Shown in pieces: positions 17,312 to 26,347 of a stretch of 64,000 nt of DNA. Origin of the DNA: Peptidiphaga gingivicola (lineage in GTDB: Bacteria > Actinomycetota > Actinomycetes > Actinomycetales > Actinomycetaceae). The translations under genes and the position numbers were made by a program. Position 1 is the first letter of the stretch. Each line of letters starts with the position of its first letter. The notes beneath the pieces were generated by a model, which did no database searches, was not told where the DNA came from, and worked only from the letters and a program-made list of their open reading frames with translations. The DNA is taken from NCBI RefSeq assembly GCF_001652275.1, contig NZ_LVZK01000003.1, forward strand, positions 1 to 64,000, given 5' to 3'.

Positions 17312-18358
17312 TCAGCCGAAGAGCGTCTCCTCCGGCGCCGGGCCGGGCAGACCGAGGTGGTCGAAGGCCAGGCGCGTGGCGGCCCTTCCTCGCGGCGTTC
17401 GCACGAGGAAGCCCTCCCGAACGAGGTAGGGCTCGGCGACCGTCTCGACCGTTTCGGGCTCCTCTCCCACGGACACCGCGAGAGTGGTGAGCCCCACAGG
17501 CCCTCCTCTGAACCTCACACAGACGGCTTCGAGGACGGCGCGGTCGAGCCTGTCGAGCCCGCGCCTGTCGACTTCGAACACGTCGAGCGCGGCGCGCGCG
17601 GCGGCGAGATCGAGGACGCCGTTTCCGCGGACCTGCGCCCAATCCTGCACGCGCCTGAGCAGTCTGTTGGCGATTCTCGGCGTGCCGCGCGAGCGCGAGG
17701 CGATCTCGTGTGCCGCGTCGGCTTCGAGGTTTGCCTGGAGTTTGACGGCGTTGCGGGTGACGATGAGGGCGAGCTCTTCCTCCTCGTAGTACTCGAGGTG
17801 GCCGGTGAAGCCGAAGCGGTCGCGCAGCGGGGCCGGGAGGAGGCCGGCGCGCGTGGTCGCCCCCACCACCGTGAAGGGCGGCAGCGGAAGCGGGATCGAC
17901 GTTGCGCCGGGCCCTTTGCCGACCATGACGTCCACCCTGAAATCCTCCATCGCCAGGTAGAGCATCTCCTCGGCCGTGCGGGCGAGGCGATGGATCTCGT
18001 CGATGAAAAGGACGTCGTTCTCCTGGAGGGAGGAAAGCACGGCGGCCAGGTCTCCGGGGTTCTGAATCGCCGGGCCGGAGGTCAGGCGCAGCGAGCCGTT
18101 GACCTCCGCGGCGATGATCATCGACAGCGTCGTCTTGCCCAGCCCCGGCGGGCCCGAAAGCAGGACGTGGTCCGGGGTCTTCCCCCGGGCCACCGCCGCT
18201 TCGAGCACGAGCGATAGCTGAGAGCGCACGGTTTCCTGGCCGACGAACTCGCTGAGCTGCCGCGGGCGCAGGGCCGCTTCGGCCGCGCGTTCGGATTCGG
18301 AGGCCGCCGGCGAGACGATGCCCTTCGAATTCGCGTCCGAGCTTTTCGAGTCTGCCAC
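17312..18358 (-). CDS. ruvB: Holliday junction branch-migration ATPase RuvB
   Basis: AAA+ motor that drives RuvA-bound Holliday junctions during recombination. The 348-residue product has Walker A GPPGLGKT (69-76), Walker B in LFIDEIHRL, sensor and arginine-finger regions ([14 protein letters not shown]) and a C-terminal winged helix ([20 protein letters not shown]). The roughly 20-residue N-terminal extension before the conserved [12 protein letters not shown] is Ser/Ala-rich. It follows ruvA with a three-base gap. Confidence 0.97.
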   Translation of the reverse strand: MADSKSSDANSKGIVSPAASESERAAEAALRPRQLSEFVGQETVRSQLSLVLEAAVARGKTPDHVLLSGPPGLGKTTLSMIIAAEVNGSLRLTSGPAIQNPGDLAAVLSSLQENDVLFIDEIHRLARTAEEMLYLAMEDFRVDVMVGKGPGATSIPLPLPPFTVVGATTRAGLLPAPLRDRFGFTGHLEYYEEEELALIVTRNAVKLQANLEADAAHEIASRSRGTPRIANRLLRRVQDWAQVRGNGVLDLAAARAALDVFEVDRRGLDRLDRAVLEAVCVRFRGGPVGLTTLAVSVGEEPETVETVAEPYLVREGFLVRTPRGRAATRLAFDHLGLPGPAPEETLFG

Positions 18359-18361
18359 CGG

Positions 18362-18952
18362 CTACCTCCCAGCCCCGAGGATCTTCAGGCTGGCGCGCAG
18401 GAGTTCGGGGACCTCCGCCTCGGGCGTCGCCTTTTCGACCTGGGAGAACGCGCTTTCGGCGTCGCGCTCGGAGAAGCCGAGCCCGACGAGCGCGGCGACG
18501 ACGTCGCCGGACCGAGCGTTCGAGGAAGGCGCTTCAAGGTCGCCTCCCCGCCGAGGCCCAAGCTTCGCCCCGATTTCCAGGACCAAACGCTGGGCGCCTT
18601 TCTTTCCGACGCCGGAGACTCGCGTGAGGGCCGCGATGTCGGCGTTGGCCACAGCCTGACGCAGCTGGTCGGGAGTCAAGGTCGCAAGAATGGTGAGCGC
18701 GAGCTTCGGCCCGACCCCCGAGACGGTCTGAAGCACATCGAAAACCTCCCGCTCGTCGGCGTCGGCGAAACCGAAAAGGGTCATCGAATCTTCGCGCACC
18801 ACGAGCGAGGTGTGGACAAACGCCTCCTGCCCCACGCGCAACCCCGCCAAGGTGGCGGGCGTCGCCTGGACGGCGTATCCGACGCCGCCGGCTTCAATCA
18901 CCGCCACCGTCGGCTCAACGCTGAGAACGCTCCCTCGCAGCGCCGCTATCAT
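18362..18952 (-). CDS. ruvA: Holliday junction DNA helicase subunit RuvA
   Basis: Tetrameric Holliday-junction-binding partner of RuvB. Starting at MIAALRGSV it is 196 residues: an OB-fold domain I, two helix-hairpin-helix motifs (TVSGVGPKLALTIL and RVSGVGKKGAQRLVLE) and a flexible linker leading to domain III (VAALVGLGFSERDAESA), which contacts RuvB. GGAGGAG stands five bases before the ATG. The open frame upstream is a shadow of ruvC. Confidence 0.96.
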   Translation of the reverse strand: MIAALRGSVLSVEPTVAVIEAGGVGYAVQATPATLAGLRVGQEAFVHTSLVVREDSMTLFGFADADEREVFDVLQTVSGVGPKLALTILATLTPDQLRQAVANADIAALTRVSGVGKKGAQRLVLEIGAKLGPRRGGDLEAPSSNARSGDVVAALVGLGFSERDAESAFSQVEKATPEAEVPELLRASLKILGAGR

Positions 18953-19001
18953 CGGCCCTCCTCCGCATCGACCCTTTCGAACTTTTGTTTGCAGATTAAG
19001 A

Positions 19002-19637
19002 CTACACGTCATTCTTGGCGGCGGGCGCAACCGCGCCGTGGCGCCGCGACATCCGCTCTGCTCCGGCCCACATTCTCTGAGCGGGAGTGAGGTCGCCGCC
19101 GGTCGCCCGCGGCAGCGTCCCTGCGCCGCCGTGCTGCGCCTGGTCGGGCTCCTCGTCGGAAAGCGCGCTGCCGCGCCAAGAATGGGCGATGGCGATGGCG
19201 ACGGCGTCGGCCGCGTCGGCCGGCCGCGGAAGGCTCGCAAGCCTAAGAATCCGCTGAACCATGACCTGCACCTGGCGCTTGTCCGCGCGCCCGTTCCCGG
19301 TCACCGCGGCCTTGACCTCCGAAGGCGTGTGCATCGCCAGGCGCAGTCCCGCCCTCGCCGCCGCGAGCATGACGATCCCCGCCACCTGCGCGGTGCCGGT
19401 GACGGACCTGACGTTGGACTGGGCGAAGACCCTTTCGACGGCGACGACGTCGGGCTTGAAGGCGTCGATGACCTCCTGGAGCCCGTCGGCGATGATGAGG
19501 AGGCGCTTATGCGGGGCAAGTTCGGCGGGCGAGCGCACAACCCTCATGTCGACCAGGCTCACTCGCCTGGCTCCCCCGGCATCGACCGTCCCCATTCCGC
19601 ACCGGGTCAATCCCGGATCGACGCCGAGCACGCGCAC
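19002..19637 (-). CDS. ruvC: Crossover junction endodeoxyribonuclease RuvC
   Basis: Resolves Holliday junctions by paired nicks. The 211-residue product shows the catalytic acids of the RNase H fold: Asp7 in GVDPGLTRCG, Glu in VAVERVF, and the C-terminal pair in ADAADAVAIAIAH. It extends about 40 residues past the conserved core, a polar tail seen in several actinobacterial RuvC proteins. Its ATG starts one base after the yebC stop codon. Confidence 0.95.
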   Translation of the reverse strand: MRVLGVDPGLTRCGMGTVDAGGARRVSLVDMRVVRSPAELAPHKRLLIIADGLQEVIDAFKPDVVAVERVFAQSNVRSVTGTAQVAGIVMLAAARAGLRLAMHTPSEVKAAVTGNGRADKRQVQVMVQRILRLASLPRPADAADAVAIAIAHSWRGSALSDEEPDQAQHGGAGTLPRATGGDLTPAQRMWAGAERMSRRHGAVAPAAKNDV

Positions 19638-19638
19638 G

Positions 19639-20397
19639 TCAGCCCTCGGCCTCCAGCTCGGCCATGACCGCCTCGGGGACGTCGAGGTTCGAGAAGACGT
19701 TTTGGACGTCGTCGCAGTCTTCGAGCGCGTCGATGACCTTGAGCGCCTTCCGGGCCCCTTCGGCGTCGACCTCCACCTTCATGGAAGGGACGAACTGGAC
19801 CTCGGCCAAGTTGTATTCGATCCCGGCGTCTTGAAGGGCCGATCGCACGGCGACGACGTCGCCGGGCTCGCAGTAGACCGAGAACGACTCGCCCTCGTCC
19901 TCGACTTCCTCGACGCCGGCCTCGAGCACCGCCGTGAGAACGTCGTCCTCGCTCACGCCCTCGGAGGGAACCTCGACGACTCCCTTGCGGGCGAACATGT
20001 AGGCGACCGAGCCGGGGTCGGCGAGCTGCCCGCCGTTGCGGGTCAGGGCGACGCGCACTTCGGACGCGGCGCGGTTGCGATTGTCCGTCAGGCATTCGAT
20101 GAGGACGGCGACGCCGCCCGAGGCGTAGCCCTCGTAGGTAATCGACTCATAGTTGACCGCGTCTGCGCCGTCTCCCGAGCCTCGCTTGACCGCGCGATCG
20201 ATGTTGTCCGCTGGAACCGAATTGCGTTTGGCCTTCTGGATGGCGTCGAAGAGGGTGGGGTTGCCCGCGGGGTCGCCCCCGCCCGTGCGAGCGGCGACTT
20301 CGATGTTTTTGATCAAGCGGGCGAAGAGCTTGCCGCGCTTGGCGTCGTTGGCAGCCTTCTTGTGCTTGGTCGTGGCCCACTTCGAGTGTCCTGACAC
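19639..20397 (-). CDS. YebC/PmpR-family protein
   Basis: A 252-residue YebC-family protein. The family N-terminus [21 protein letters not shown] is intact, as is the central [19 protein letters not shown]. The family is described as a transcription regulator and more recently as a factor acting on stalled ribosomes. The start is GTG, chosen because family members begin with (M)SGHSKW and GAGGAG lies seven bases upstream. It is the first gene of the yebC-ruvCAB-yajC-secDF-apt run. Confidence 0.93.
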   Translation of the reverse strand: MSGHSKWATTKHKKAANDAKRGKLFARLIKNIEVAARTGGGDPAGNPTLFDAIQKAKRNSVPADNIDRAVKRGSGDGADAVNYESITYEGYASGGVAVLIECLTDNRNRAASEVRVALTRNGGQLADPGSVAYMFARKGVVEVPSEGVSEDDVLTAVLEAGVEEVEDEGESFSVYCEPGDVVAVRSALQDAGIEYNLAEVQFVPSMKVEVDAEGARKALKVIDALEDCDDVQNVFSNLDVPEAVMAELEAEG

Positions 20398-20908
20398 TGG
20401 GTTCTCCTCGGTTCGTAGTTTTCCAAGGGGCATTCTACCGGCTTCAGCAAAATGCCGCGCGGGCGAAACGGCCGCTTCCCCTTCGAAGCCGGTGCGCTCC
20501 GTCACCGAGGGCTTCGCGGCGGAGGCGAACTGGAGAGGGGACGAGCGGCGCCGGTTTCAAGCCCAGCAGCATGTGAAGGAGCCTCTCCACCTTTGCCTAA
20601 GAGGAGGACCGGGCCCGAGCTGGACAGGATTGCCGTCCACATGGCATTCACGGCATAGAAAAAGGACGGAACCCATGCCGGCCGGGGACTGGGCTGAGAC
20701 AGGGCCGACGGGCGGCCTGGCAGTCCAATTCACCAGGAAGAAAAGCCGTCTTGCTATTAAGGCGAAACAGAAATCAAGTTCACTACTGACAGCGACATAA
20801 ACCAAGGCTCCCCAACTCTCAGGTGAATGGGAAACACTCCCCATAGAACAAGTCGTTTACGCAGCGTTAGGATGGTGGCAGTTCAAATCGAAGCGGAAAG
20901 GAAAATCA
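20398..20908. other. Intergenic region upstream of the effector island
   Basis: About 510 bases without a convincing gene between the divergent yebC and effector genes. The left part is GC-rich. From about 20560 the sequence becomes AT-richer, with A-rich runs, and stays so into the effector gene, marking the probable left edge of acquired DNA. Promoters for both flanking genes should lie here; I see no clear -35/-10 pair. The effector ribosome-binding site is GGAAAGGAAAA just before 20909. Confidence 0.4.
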
Positions 20909-22570
20909 ATGTCGCTCTATGATGACATTCTATCGTGGAAAAGCGATGGACTGAGGCGAACTCACGACGCGCTAATCAGGGACAGTCGCGAATACGAACT
21001 TACCCACGATGTGCTCAATCGTCTGTTTACGGAGGAATTTCTAGGTTTGTATGCGCAGGCCGAGGCGCGGGCGCGCAGGGCGCTTGTAGACGACGCCGGC
21101 GATATGCAGAAACAACTCGAACGCGCGGCACACCAGTTCCTCGCAATCGCCGAAGCGGTCGATGCGTTGGTGAAGAAAACCGGCGATTTCGTTCGTCGGA
21201 TCCGCAATGGAGAATTTGGCAATTTTGGTAACGAAATTCTACATGTGAGCGACGACGCGCCATCACATTCACAAATGGAGCTACTCGAAGGCAATAGAGT
21301 TATCTTGGGTGATTTTCTCGCGATCGTCAACTCACTGGAGTTAGCGTACAAGACCCTTGAGGATCTTCAAGAGCGGGCAGAGGCGCCGAGCGCCGCGATT
21401 CTTTCCCACGGCGCAGCCAAGCCGGACCCGTCGTGGAATGTTGAGGAGGTCAATGACTGGTGGACCTCGCTGTCAGTTGAGGAGCGTCAGAAGATCGAGG
21501 TCATGCATCCCGATTGGATCGGCAACCTCGGGGGCGTGCCTTTCGACGTGCGCGACCGAGCCAACCGCCGCCGCATCAACCCCATGCTCTCCGACATCAA
21601 CAAACGGATCGCACAGGCACAGAGGAACATAGCCTACTTAGAGGAGCACGGCACCGGTTTCCATGACGGAATCAAGTTGTACATGGAGAAACAAGAGCTA
21701 AGGATCCTCCAAGAAAAGTATCGCGACCTACTGTCGGTCAAACGCAAGTTTGGGGAATCGTCGAGTCATTCGCATTCTCTAGTAAGCTTAGACGCGGAAA
21801 AAGGGGACCATCTGTGGGCCGCGGTCGGTTCGGGCGACATTGACAACGCCGACCACGTCATGGTTCATACCCCGGGAATGACGGCCACCGTCGAATCCCA
21901 CCTCATGGGCAAGGGCAAAGGGTGGGGATCGGGCGTCTCCGGCGTCGACAACGTCCTTGCTGAAGGCAAAGCGCAACTAGAGTCAACCGGACGCGACGAG
22001 AAGGTTGCCGGCATCACCGTCCTCAATTACGACGCTCCGCGCTGGGGAGAGATCGCAACGCGAAATCACTCGGTGGCCGGGGACCACCAGGTCGAGGTTG
22101 GCGGAAAGTCGGGGGCGGACATGCTCTACGCCGTCCAGGCCACCCACTCCGGGGATCCCCACCTGGTCGCCTCGGGCCATTCCTACGGGTCGTCGGCGAC
22201 CGGCTGGGCGCTCCAACACTCGACGGTCGCCGACGACGTCGCGGTCTCCGGCTCCCCGGGAGCAACAACGATGCAGAACAAAGACCTCAACATGCTCCCC
22301 GGCCACACGAATGTCGGCGACGCCGCGCGGGACGCCGTGGCAAGCCTGGGAAGATTTGGCGGTATCCCCTCCCAAAGCAGAGAATTCACCCACTGGAGCT
22401 GCTATAAGTGGACCGCCCCGGACGGCACAGAATACAAGATGTCCGAGGGCCACTCCGAGTACATGAACAAGGGGTATACCTCCACCCACAACCAGGGAAG
22501 CATCCTCATCGGCAACGGCGTCGCGGTTCCCGACGAGGGCGCGGCTCTGTCCGATCCCTTAAAATACTAA
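20909..22570 (+). CDS. DUF1023 alpha/beta-hydrolase-like putative type VII effector
   Basis: A 553-residue protein without a signal peptide. Residues 1-160 are helical and charged, with one YxxxE (residues 48-52) that resembles, weakly, a type VII secretion signal. A linker with WWTSLSVEERQ and HPDWIGNLGGVPFDVRDRANRRR, typical of the DUF1023 family, precedes a coiled-coil-like stretch. The C-terminal alpha/beta-hydrolase domain has the nucleophile elbow GHSYG (423-427, Ser425) and a following SGSPGA. DUF1023 proteins are common actinobacterial exported hydrolase-like proteins; the substrate is unknown. The 5' half of the gene is markedly AT-richer than the 3' half and than the flanking chromosome, suggesting transfer or mosaic origin. 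A lipoprotein gene follows three bases downstream, presumably in one operon. Type VII export is inference. Confidence 0.75.
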   Translation: MSLYDDILSWKSDGLRRTHDALIRDSREYELTHDVLNRLFTEEFLGLYAQAEARARRALVDDAGDMQKQLERAAHQFLAIAEAVDALVKKTGDFVRRIRNGEFGNFGNEILHVSDDAPSHSQMELLEGNRVILGDFLAIVNSLELAYKTLEDLQERAEAPSAAILSHGAAKPDPSWNVEEVNDWWTSLSVEERQKIEVMHPDWIGNLGGVPFDVRDRANRRRINPMLSDINKRIAQAQRNIAYLEEHGTGFHDGIKLYMEKQELRILQEKYRDLLSVKRKFGESSSHSHSLVSLDAEKGDHLWAAVGSGDIDNADHVMVHTPGMTATVESHLMGKGKGWGSGVSGVDNVLAEGKAQLESTGRDEKVAGITVLNYDAPRWGEIATRNHSVAGDHQVEVGGKSGADMLYAVQATHSGDPHLVASGHSYGSSATGWALQHSTVADDVAVSGSPGATTMQNKDLNMLPGHTNVGDAARDAVASLGRFGGIPSQSREFTHWSCYKWTAPDGTEYKMSEGHSEYMNKGYTSTHNQGSILIGNGVAVPDEGAALSDPLKY

Positions 22571-22573
22571 GGA

Positions 22574-23365
22574 ATGCCATTGACAAGCAAAAGAAAACAA
22601 ATCGTATCAATGATAACAATTTTAGGAGCAGTTATGGCCGCTTGCAGCACCACTCCCGAACCCGGACACGGCCAGGGAGAAGAGACCTTTTCACCTACCC
22701 GGGTCGTTCCCCTAGTCGAGGCCAGGCGCAACGCCATCCAACTCGAACTCAAAATCCAAAGCCTCCTCACCCAAGAATACGGCGTCGGGCAGTGGAACCC
22801 GCCCCAGAAGAACTCCCAGGTAACGGCGTCATCGACGGTGACCTGCCCCGACGAGTACGTCACCGAGTCCTGGGACTTTGCCACTGCCGGGCCAATCAAA
22901 GATTCCCAGTGGAGGAATGCCGTCGAACGCGTCTACACGATCCTCAAACCCCTCGGATACGACAAACCGGCTATGCGGCAAATCCGCAACGACCACATCA
23001 CTGTCTTCCCCCACCCCGACACCGGCGGGCGCGTCGAGATTCGATACGACAAAGCCACGGTAATTATCGTCAACACCGGTTGCGCCAAGGGCGGAGAATG
23101 GGAAGGCTGGCCCGACGGCACCGAGGTCCTGCCCGAGCATCTGCGCACCACGGGCCGCGCCCCCATCGACCTCGACCACGAAATCTGGCCGACCGCCGCG
23201 CCGCCTTCGGACACCGGACAGCCGCAGACGCCCGGTTCTCCTTCCACGCCGCAAACCAACGGCAACACCCCTGCGCCGTCTCCCGGAACAGCTTCCCCCG
23301 GACAAGCCGGCCTTTCAACCGGGAAAGCCAACCTGACCTCCTCACGCTTCCCCTACATCCCGTAA
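22574..23365 (+). CDS. Lipoprotein (LppA-like), putative partner of the effector
   Basis: A 263-residue lipoprotein: a basic start (KRK), a hydrophobic segment (IVSMITILGAV) and a lipobox VMAAC with the lipidated Cys24. A globular domain follows, with a conserved-looking TCPDEYVTESWDFA, and then a Pro/Thr/Ser-rich tail of about 60 residues. Size and plan resemble LppA-type lipoproteins that recur beside DUF1023 or ESX-type genes in actinobacteria. It could act as an immunity or anchoring partner; this is inference. The annotated ATG is only one base after AAGGA. A TTG two codons later, six bases from AAGGA, may be the true start. It overlaps no other gene. Confidence 0.7.
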   Translation: MPLTSKRKQIVSMITILGAVMAACSTTPEPGHGQGEETFSPTRVVPLVEARRNAIQLELKIQSLLTQEYGVGQWNPPQKNSQVTASSTVTCPDEYVTESWDFATAGPIKDSQWRNAVERVYTILKPLGYDKPAMRQIRNDHITVFPHPDTGGRVEIRYDKATVIIVNTGCAKGGEWEGWPDGTEVLPEHLRTTGRAPIDLDHEIWPTAAPPSDTGQPQTPGSPSTPQTNGNTPAPSPGTASPGQAGLSTGKANLTSSRFPYIP

Positions 23366-23468
23366 CTCAGGCAACCCGGTCATTCAATAGCTCGGACAAC
23401 TCGACAATGACAATCACCGAACCTGATGCATCTTTTGCCATCTCACTAATCACCTGAAGGAGAGAAAA

Positions 23469-23759
23469 ATGAACGATATGTACATGGTCCCAAACGCCGT
23501 TAGGCACGCAGGAACGGAAGTCACCGAAATCGCCTCACGCATCCGTATCACGTCGAGCGAAGACGAAGTGCGTGCCTCCAACGACCAACTCGCGGGAACA
23601 AACCTGGACGCCGCGGCAGAACGCGCCGCCAACGCGCTTGTAAAAGCACGCACCACTTTCTCCAAGCGCCTCGACAGCCACTCCGAAGCCCTCGTCCATG
23701 CTGCCAACGCTACCGAATCCCAAGATCAGAACTCCGGCAGAAGCTTTTTCAGACCCTAG
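23469..23759 (+). CDS. Small helical EspC/WXG100-like protein
   Basis: A 96-residue, almost wholly helical protein with two predicted helices (about 7-30 and 42-78) separated by a short polar turn, and a polar C-terminus. It has no WxG motif. Size, helical-hairpin plan and start (VPNAVRHAGTEVTEIASRI) resemble the EspC/DUF2580-type small substrates of type VII secretion. AAGGAGAG lies five to six bases before the ATG, a strong ribosome-binding site. It follows the lipoprotein after about 100 bases and completes a three-gene module in the same direction. The assignment is by size and pattern. Confidence 0.55.
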   Translation: MNDMYMVPNAVRHAGTEVTEIASRIRITSSEDEVRASNDQLAGTNLDAAAERAANALVKARTTFSKRLDSHSEALVHAANATESQDQNSGRSFFRP

Positions 23760-23778
23760 GGCAGCAACGACGCAAGGT

Positions 23779-23813
23779 CAGTCTGAGTCCATGAACAAGG
23801 GATATACCTCCAC
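23779..23813 (+). repeat. 35-base fragment copied from the effector 3' end
   Basis: These 35 bases match effector bases 22451-22485 at 31 positions, including ATGAACAAGG and TATACCTCCAC. They correspond to the peptide region HSEYMNKGYTST. They lie just after the small helical-protein gene, and the match stops where the IS-like sequence begins, so they look like the remnant of a second effector 3' end. Confidence 0.7.
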
Positions 23814-23872
23814 AGAATTGTCCCTGTTTTGTGGATACGGTGGTATTAGGCCGCGAGTTTAGCAGTGGTTGT

Positions 23873-24240
23873 TTACTCGTAGATTGTTGAGGGCTGGTAG
23901 CCGCGGAAGGAGTGGCGTCTGCGGATGTTGGAGCGGTCGATGCAGGGAACGTGGTTGCGTCGGGCGTTCGAGGTGGCTGTCCCAGAAGGTTTCCTCACCG
24001 CAGGGTTTCAGGTGTCAGGGTGCCGTCGGATCCTAGGCCAGTGCAGTCTCGGCCGAGGATCGCACGGCAGGCATGAATTGAGTGACTCCGCGCCTTGTGC
24101 ATGCATCGACACACCTGGCGGGAGGCAAGAGGGCGATCGACAGTCAGATGCCAAAGACAGCCCCGGCCAGAGGGATCGACGAGAAAATCAATCGGCGCGT
24201 TCTTCGGGCCCGCCGAGCTGGCTGAGGCGGCTCTAGGCCG
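23873..24240 (-). pseudogene. Decayed IS3-family transposase (OrfB C-terminal part)
   Basis: On the minus strand several frames carry pieces of an IS3-family OrfB in the right order. RGVTQFMPAVRSSAETALA (near 24061-24100) resembles the GVTQSM...SSADNALAESF segment. GEETFWDSHLE follows, and IRRRHSFRGYQPSTIYE, ending in TAA at 23873, resembles the RYNTRRRHSxxGYxxPxxYE terminus. Stops and frameshifts lie between the pieces, and the rest of the transposase is missing. A possible terminal inverted repeat begins at TGTCCCTGTTTTGTGG near 23820, directly after the effector fragment. No open transposase remains, so it should not move on its own. Confidence 0.6.
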
Positions 24241-24305
24241 GTAAAGACTCCATTTAGCCTGCCGAGGCCTCGGTCAATTTAGCCCGTACGACTCCGTTTA
24301 TCAGA

Positions 24306-26270
24306 TTAGGGTGTCCGGCCGCCGGGTCGGAACCGCGGCCGTCCCTGAGGCGGGGGCGCGGCGGGCGGGTAGTCCGCGTCGGACTGCTGTGGAGGACGGT
24401 AGCCGCCGGAGCCAGCCTGCTGCGAGTTCTGCTGGGGATGCCCCTGGGGACGCGGCTGGCCGTCGGAGCGCGGCTGTTCATGCCCCTGGGGACGCGGCTG
24501 GCCGTTGTGTCCGCTGCCTCCATTCTGCGATTGACTTTGATGCGGAGACTGGCCTCGCGGCTGAGACTGTCCTCGCGGCTGCGCCTGCGGCTGACCATGA
24601 CGCGGAGGCTGCATCCGCCCCGGAGAAGCTTGCGGAACGGACGCGGGCTGACGGCGCTGCGGACGGCCAGGAGACGGCACCTGCGGACGGCCCGGAGTCG
24701 GCGCCGGACGACCCGCCGAAGGCGACTGAGACTGGCCCGCCGAAGCCGACCGCGACCGAGCCGCAGAAACGGCTTGCGGATGAGCCGGAGTGGCGTGCAC
24801 CGGGGCGACAGCGGCCTGAACCGGAACGGGAGCCGACGCCGGGGCCGCGTTGGGCTTCGACGTCGTCGAAGGAAGGAAAACGCTGCGCAGTTTCAAAATG
24901 AACGACATTCTTTCGCGTTCGCGCCTGATGACCGCGAGGTCCGGAGACTTTTCATTGTCCGCCAGCAGAGCCCGGAAAAAACCAGCCTGAAGCAACTCGC
25001 TCTGATACCGCCGCATGGCCTTGCGGCCGTCCTGAGCCACTCCCCCGCTCGCCGCAAGGCGCTCGCCCGCCCAGGCGACGGCCCGAGACCTCAAGCTAGA
25101 CTTCATCAGCATCGTCTCGTCTTCTTTGCCGATGAAACCGTCGGCGACGAGCAGTCGTATCCCGCGTTTGACGGTGGTTCGTTGGAGATTCTTGACCACT
25201 ATGATCATCGCGATCGCGGAAATGTAGACCGGGATTTGGATGAGGATCCTTGTCCAGGTGTCCTCGGCGATTCGGATGATTCCGGAGAAGTTGTGGCTCG
25301 CGTGCAGCCCGGCGGCCATGGCGTATCCCGCAAGCCCGAGCGGAAGGACGAACAGCCAAGAAAGCCTCTGTGTGGCCGCGAGCCCTATGAGCAATCCGGT
25401 GATGGCCGTGCATATTGGATGGACGAAAGGCGAGGCCACCGCTCGTATGACGATGGTCTGCCCCAAAACGTCCTGAGACGCGTCCATCCCAGCTTGCTTT
25501 ATGAAGTTGTTTTTGACGTCGGCTGTGGCGAAATAAAGGATGTTCTCGGTGAAGGCGAACCCCGCGCCGATGAGCGTCCCGTAGATCATTCCGTCGATGG
25601 GCCCGTTGATGTACTTCTTCAAGAAAATGAACATGAGGAGGAGCCCAAGGCCCTTGACTCCCTCTTCGATGACGCCGGCCCCGACTGCAGTGTGCAGAAT
25701 GTTATACAGCAAAGCGATTCCGTCATCGCCTTTTATGTACGGTATTCCGCCGTCTCGGTCGCTGAGCTGACGGTTCTCGAACAGCCATTTCTTCATCTCG
25801 TTGCCCCACCACTTGTTGCCCTCGAAGGCGAGGTAGACGGAGACGCCGGCGCCCCAGCCGAGAGAGAGGACGTAGAAGAGGATGGGCTCGGGCTCCCATC
25901 TGTCGATCCATCGGACCAGGGCGATGATGACAAGAAGCGGGATGAGCGCGACGATCGTAAGTTTGAGGATGCTCGTGGTGTTCTCAAACTTCTGCGAGGC
26001 CCTCCTGCCCAGAACCTGGTATTGCTCTTCGACCATGTCGTTGATGAGTTCGAACGAGACGATGATCGCCACCACGGCAAGCACGATGATGCATATTGCA
26101 AAAACAAGCGAACCCGGCGTCCATCGGCCGGGAAGGTTGAGGCGTCGAGGTTGAGCCTTTACCTGCCCGTACCCTTGTGGGTAGGCCGGGGGACGCATAT
26201 TTCCGGAGCCCTGCGGGTACAGCTGGGCGGGAATCTGCCCGCCCGGCGCGTACTGCTGATGTTGAGCCAC
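24306..26270 (-). CDS. PrsW-family intramembrane metalloprotease (copy 1)
   Basis: Multi-pass membrane protease related to PrsW, which cleaves membrane-bound anti-sigma factors in Bacillus. The motifs are all present: EEGVKGLGLL, FAFTENILYF, HPICTAITG and HASHN, giving the Glu/His metal ligands. The N-terminus is a Gln/Pro/Gly-rich 45 residues, then about eight membrane helices. The last 200 residues are a disordered Gln/Pro/Ser/Gly tail with internal repeats. The GTG at 26270 is preferred because AAAGGAG lies five bases upstream; it gives 654 residues. It is the last gene of the operon beginning at thrS and borders the IS remnant. Confidence 0.85.
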   Translation of the reverse strand: MAQHQQYAPGGQIPAQLYPQGSGNMRPPAYPQGYGQVKAQPRRLNLPGRWTPGSLVFAICIIVLAVVAIIVSFELINDMVEEQYQVLGRRASQKFENTTSILKLTIVALIPLLVIIALVRWIDRWEPEPILFYVLSLGWGAGVSVYLAFEGNKWWGNEMKKWLFENRQLSDRDGGIPYIKGDDGIALLYNILHTAVGAGVIEEGVKGLGLLLMFIFLKKYINGPIDGMIYGTLIGAGFAFTENILYFATADVKNNFIKQAGMDASQDVLGQTIVIRAVASPFVHPICTAITGLLIGLAATQRLSWLFVLPLGLAGYAMAAGLHASHNFSGIIRIAEDTWTRILIQIPVYISAIAMIIVVKNLQRTTVKRGIRLLVADGFIGKEDETMLMKSSLRSRAVAWAGERLAASGGVAQDGRKAMRRYQSELLQAGFFRALLADNEKSPDLAVIRRERERMSFILKLRSVFLPSTTSKPNAAPASAPVPVQAAVAPVHATPAHPQAVSAARSRSASAGQSQSPSAGRPAPTPGRPQVPSPGRPQRRQPASVPQASPGRMQPPRHGQPQAQPRGQSQPRGQSPHQSQSQNGGSGHNGQPRPQGHEQPRSDGQPRPQGHPQQNSQQAGSGGYRPPQQSDADYPPAAPPPQGRPRFRPGGRTP

Positions 26271-26347
26271 GTCCACTCCTTTCAACGTTCCACCGTGCAT
26301 CCTAATCTGGGAGGGAAAGCCCACGCGACTCTTGGGGAGACGGCCCC

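Noticed and set aside
17103-17642. Arginine-rich extension of YajC
   Set aside because: It is a shadow of the ruvB/yajC intergenic and coding region; YajC begins at the small conserved start.
23873-24240. Active insertion sequence
   Set aside because: The transposase pieces are in different frames with stops, and most of the element is missing.
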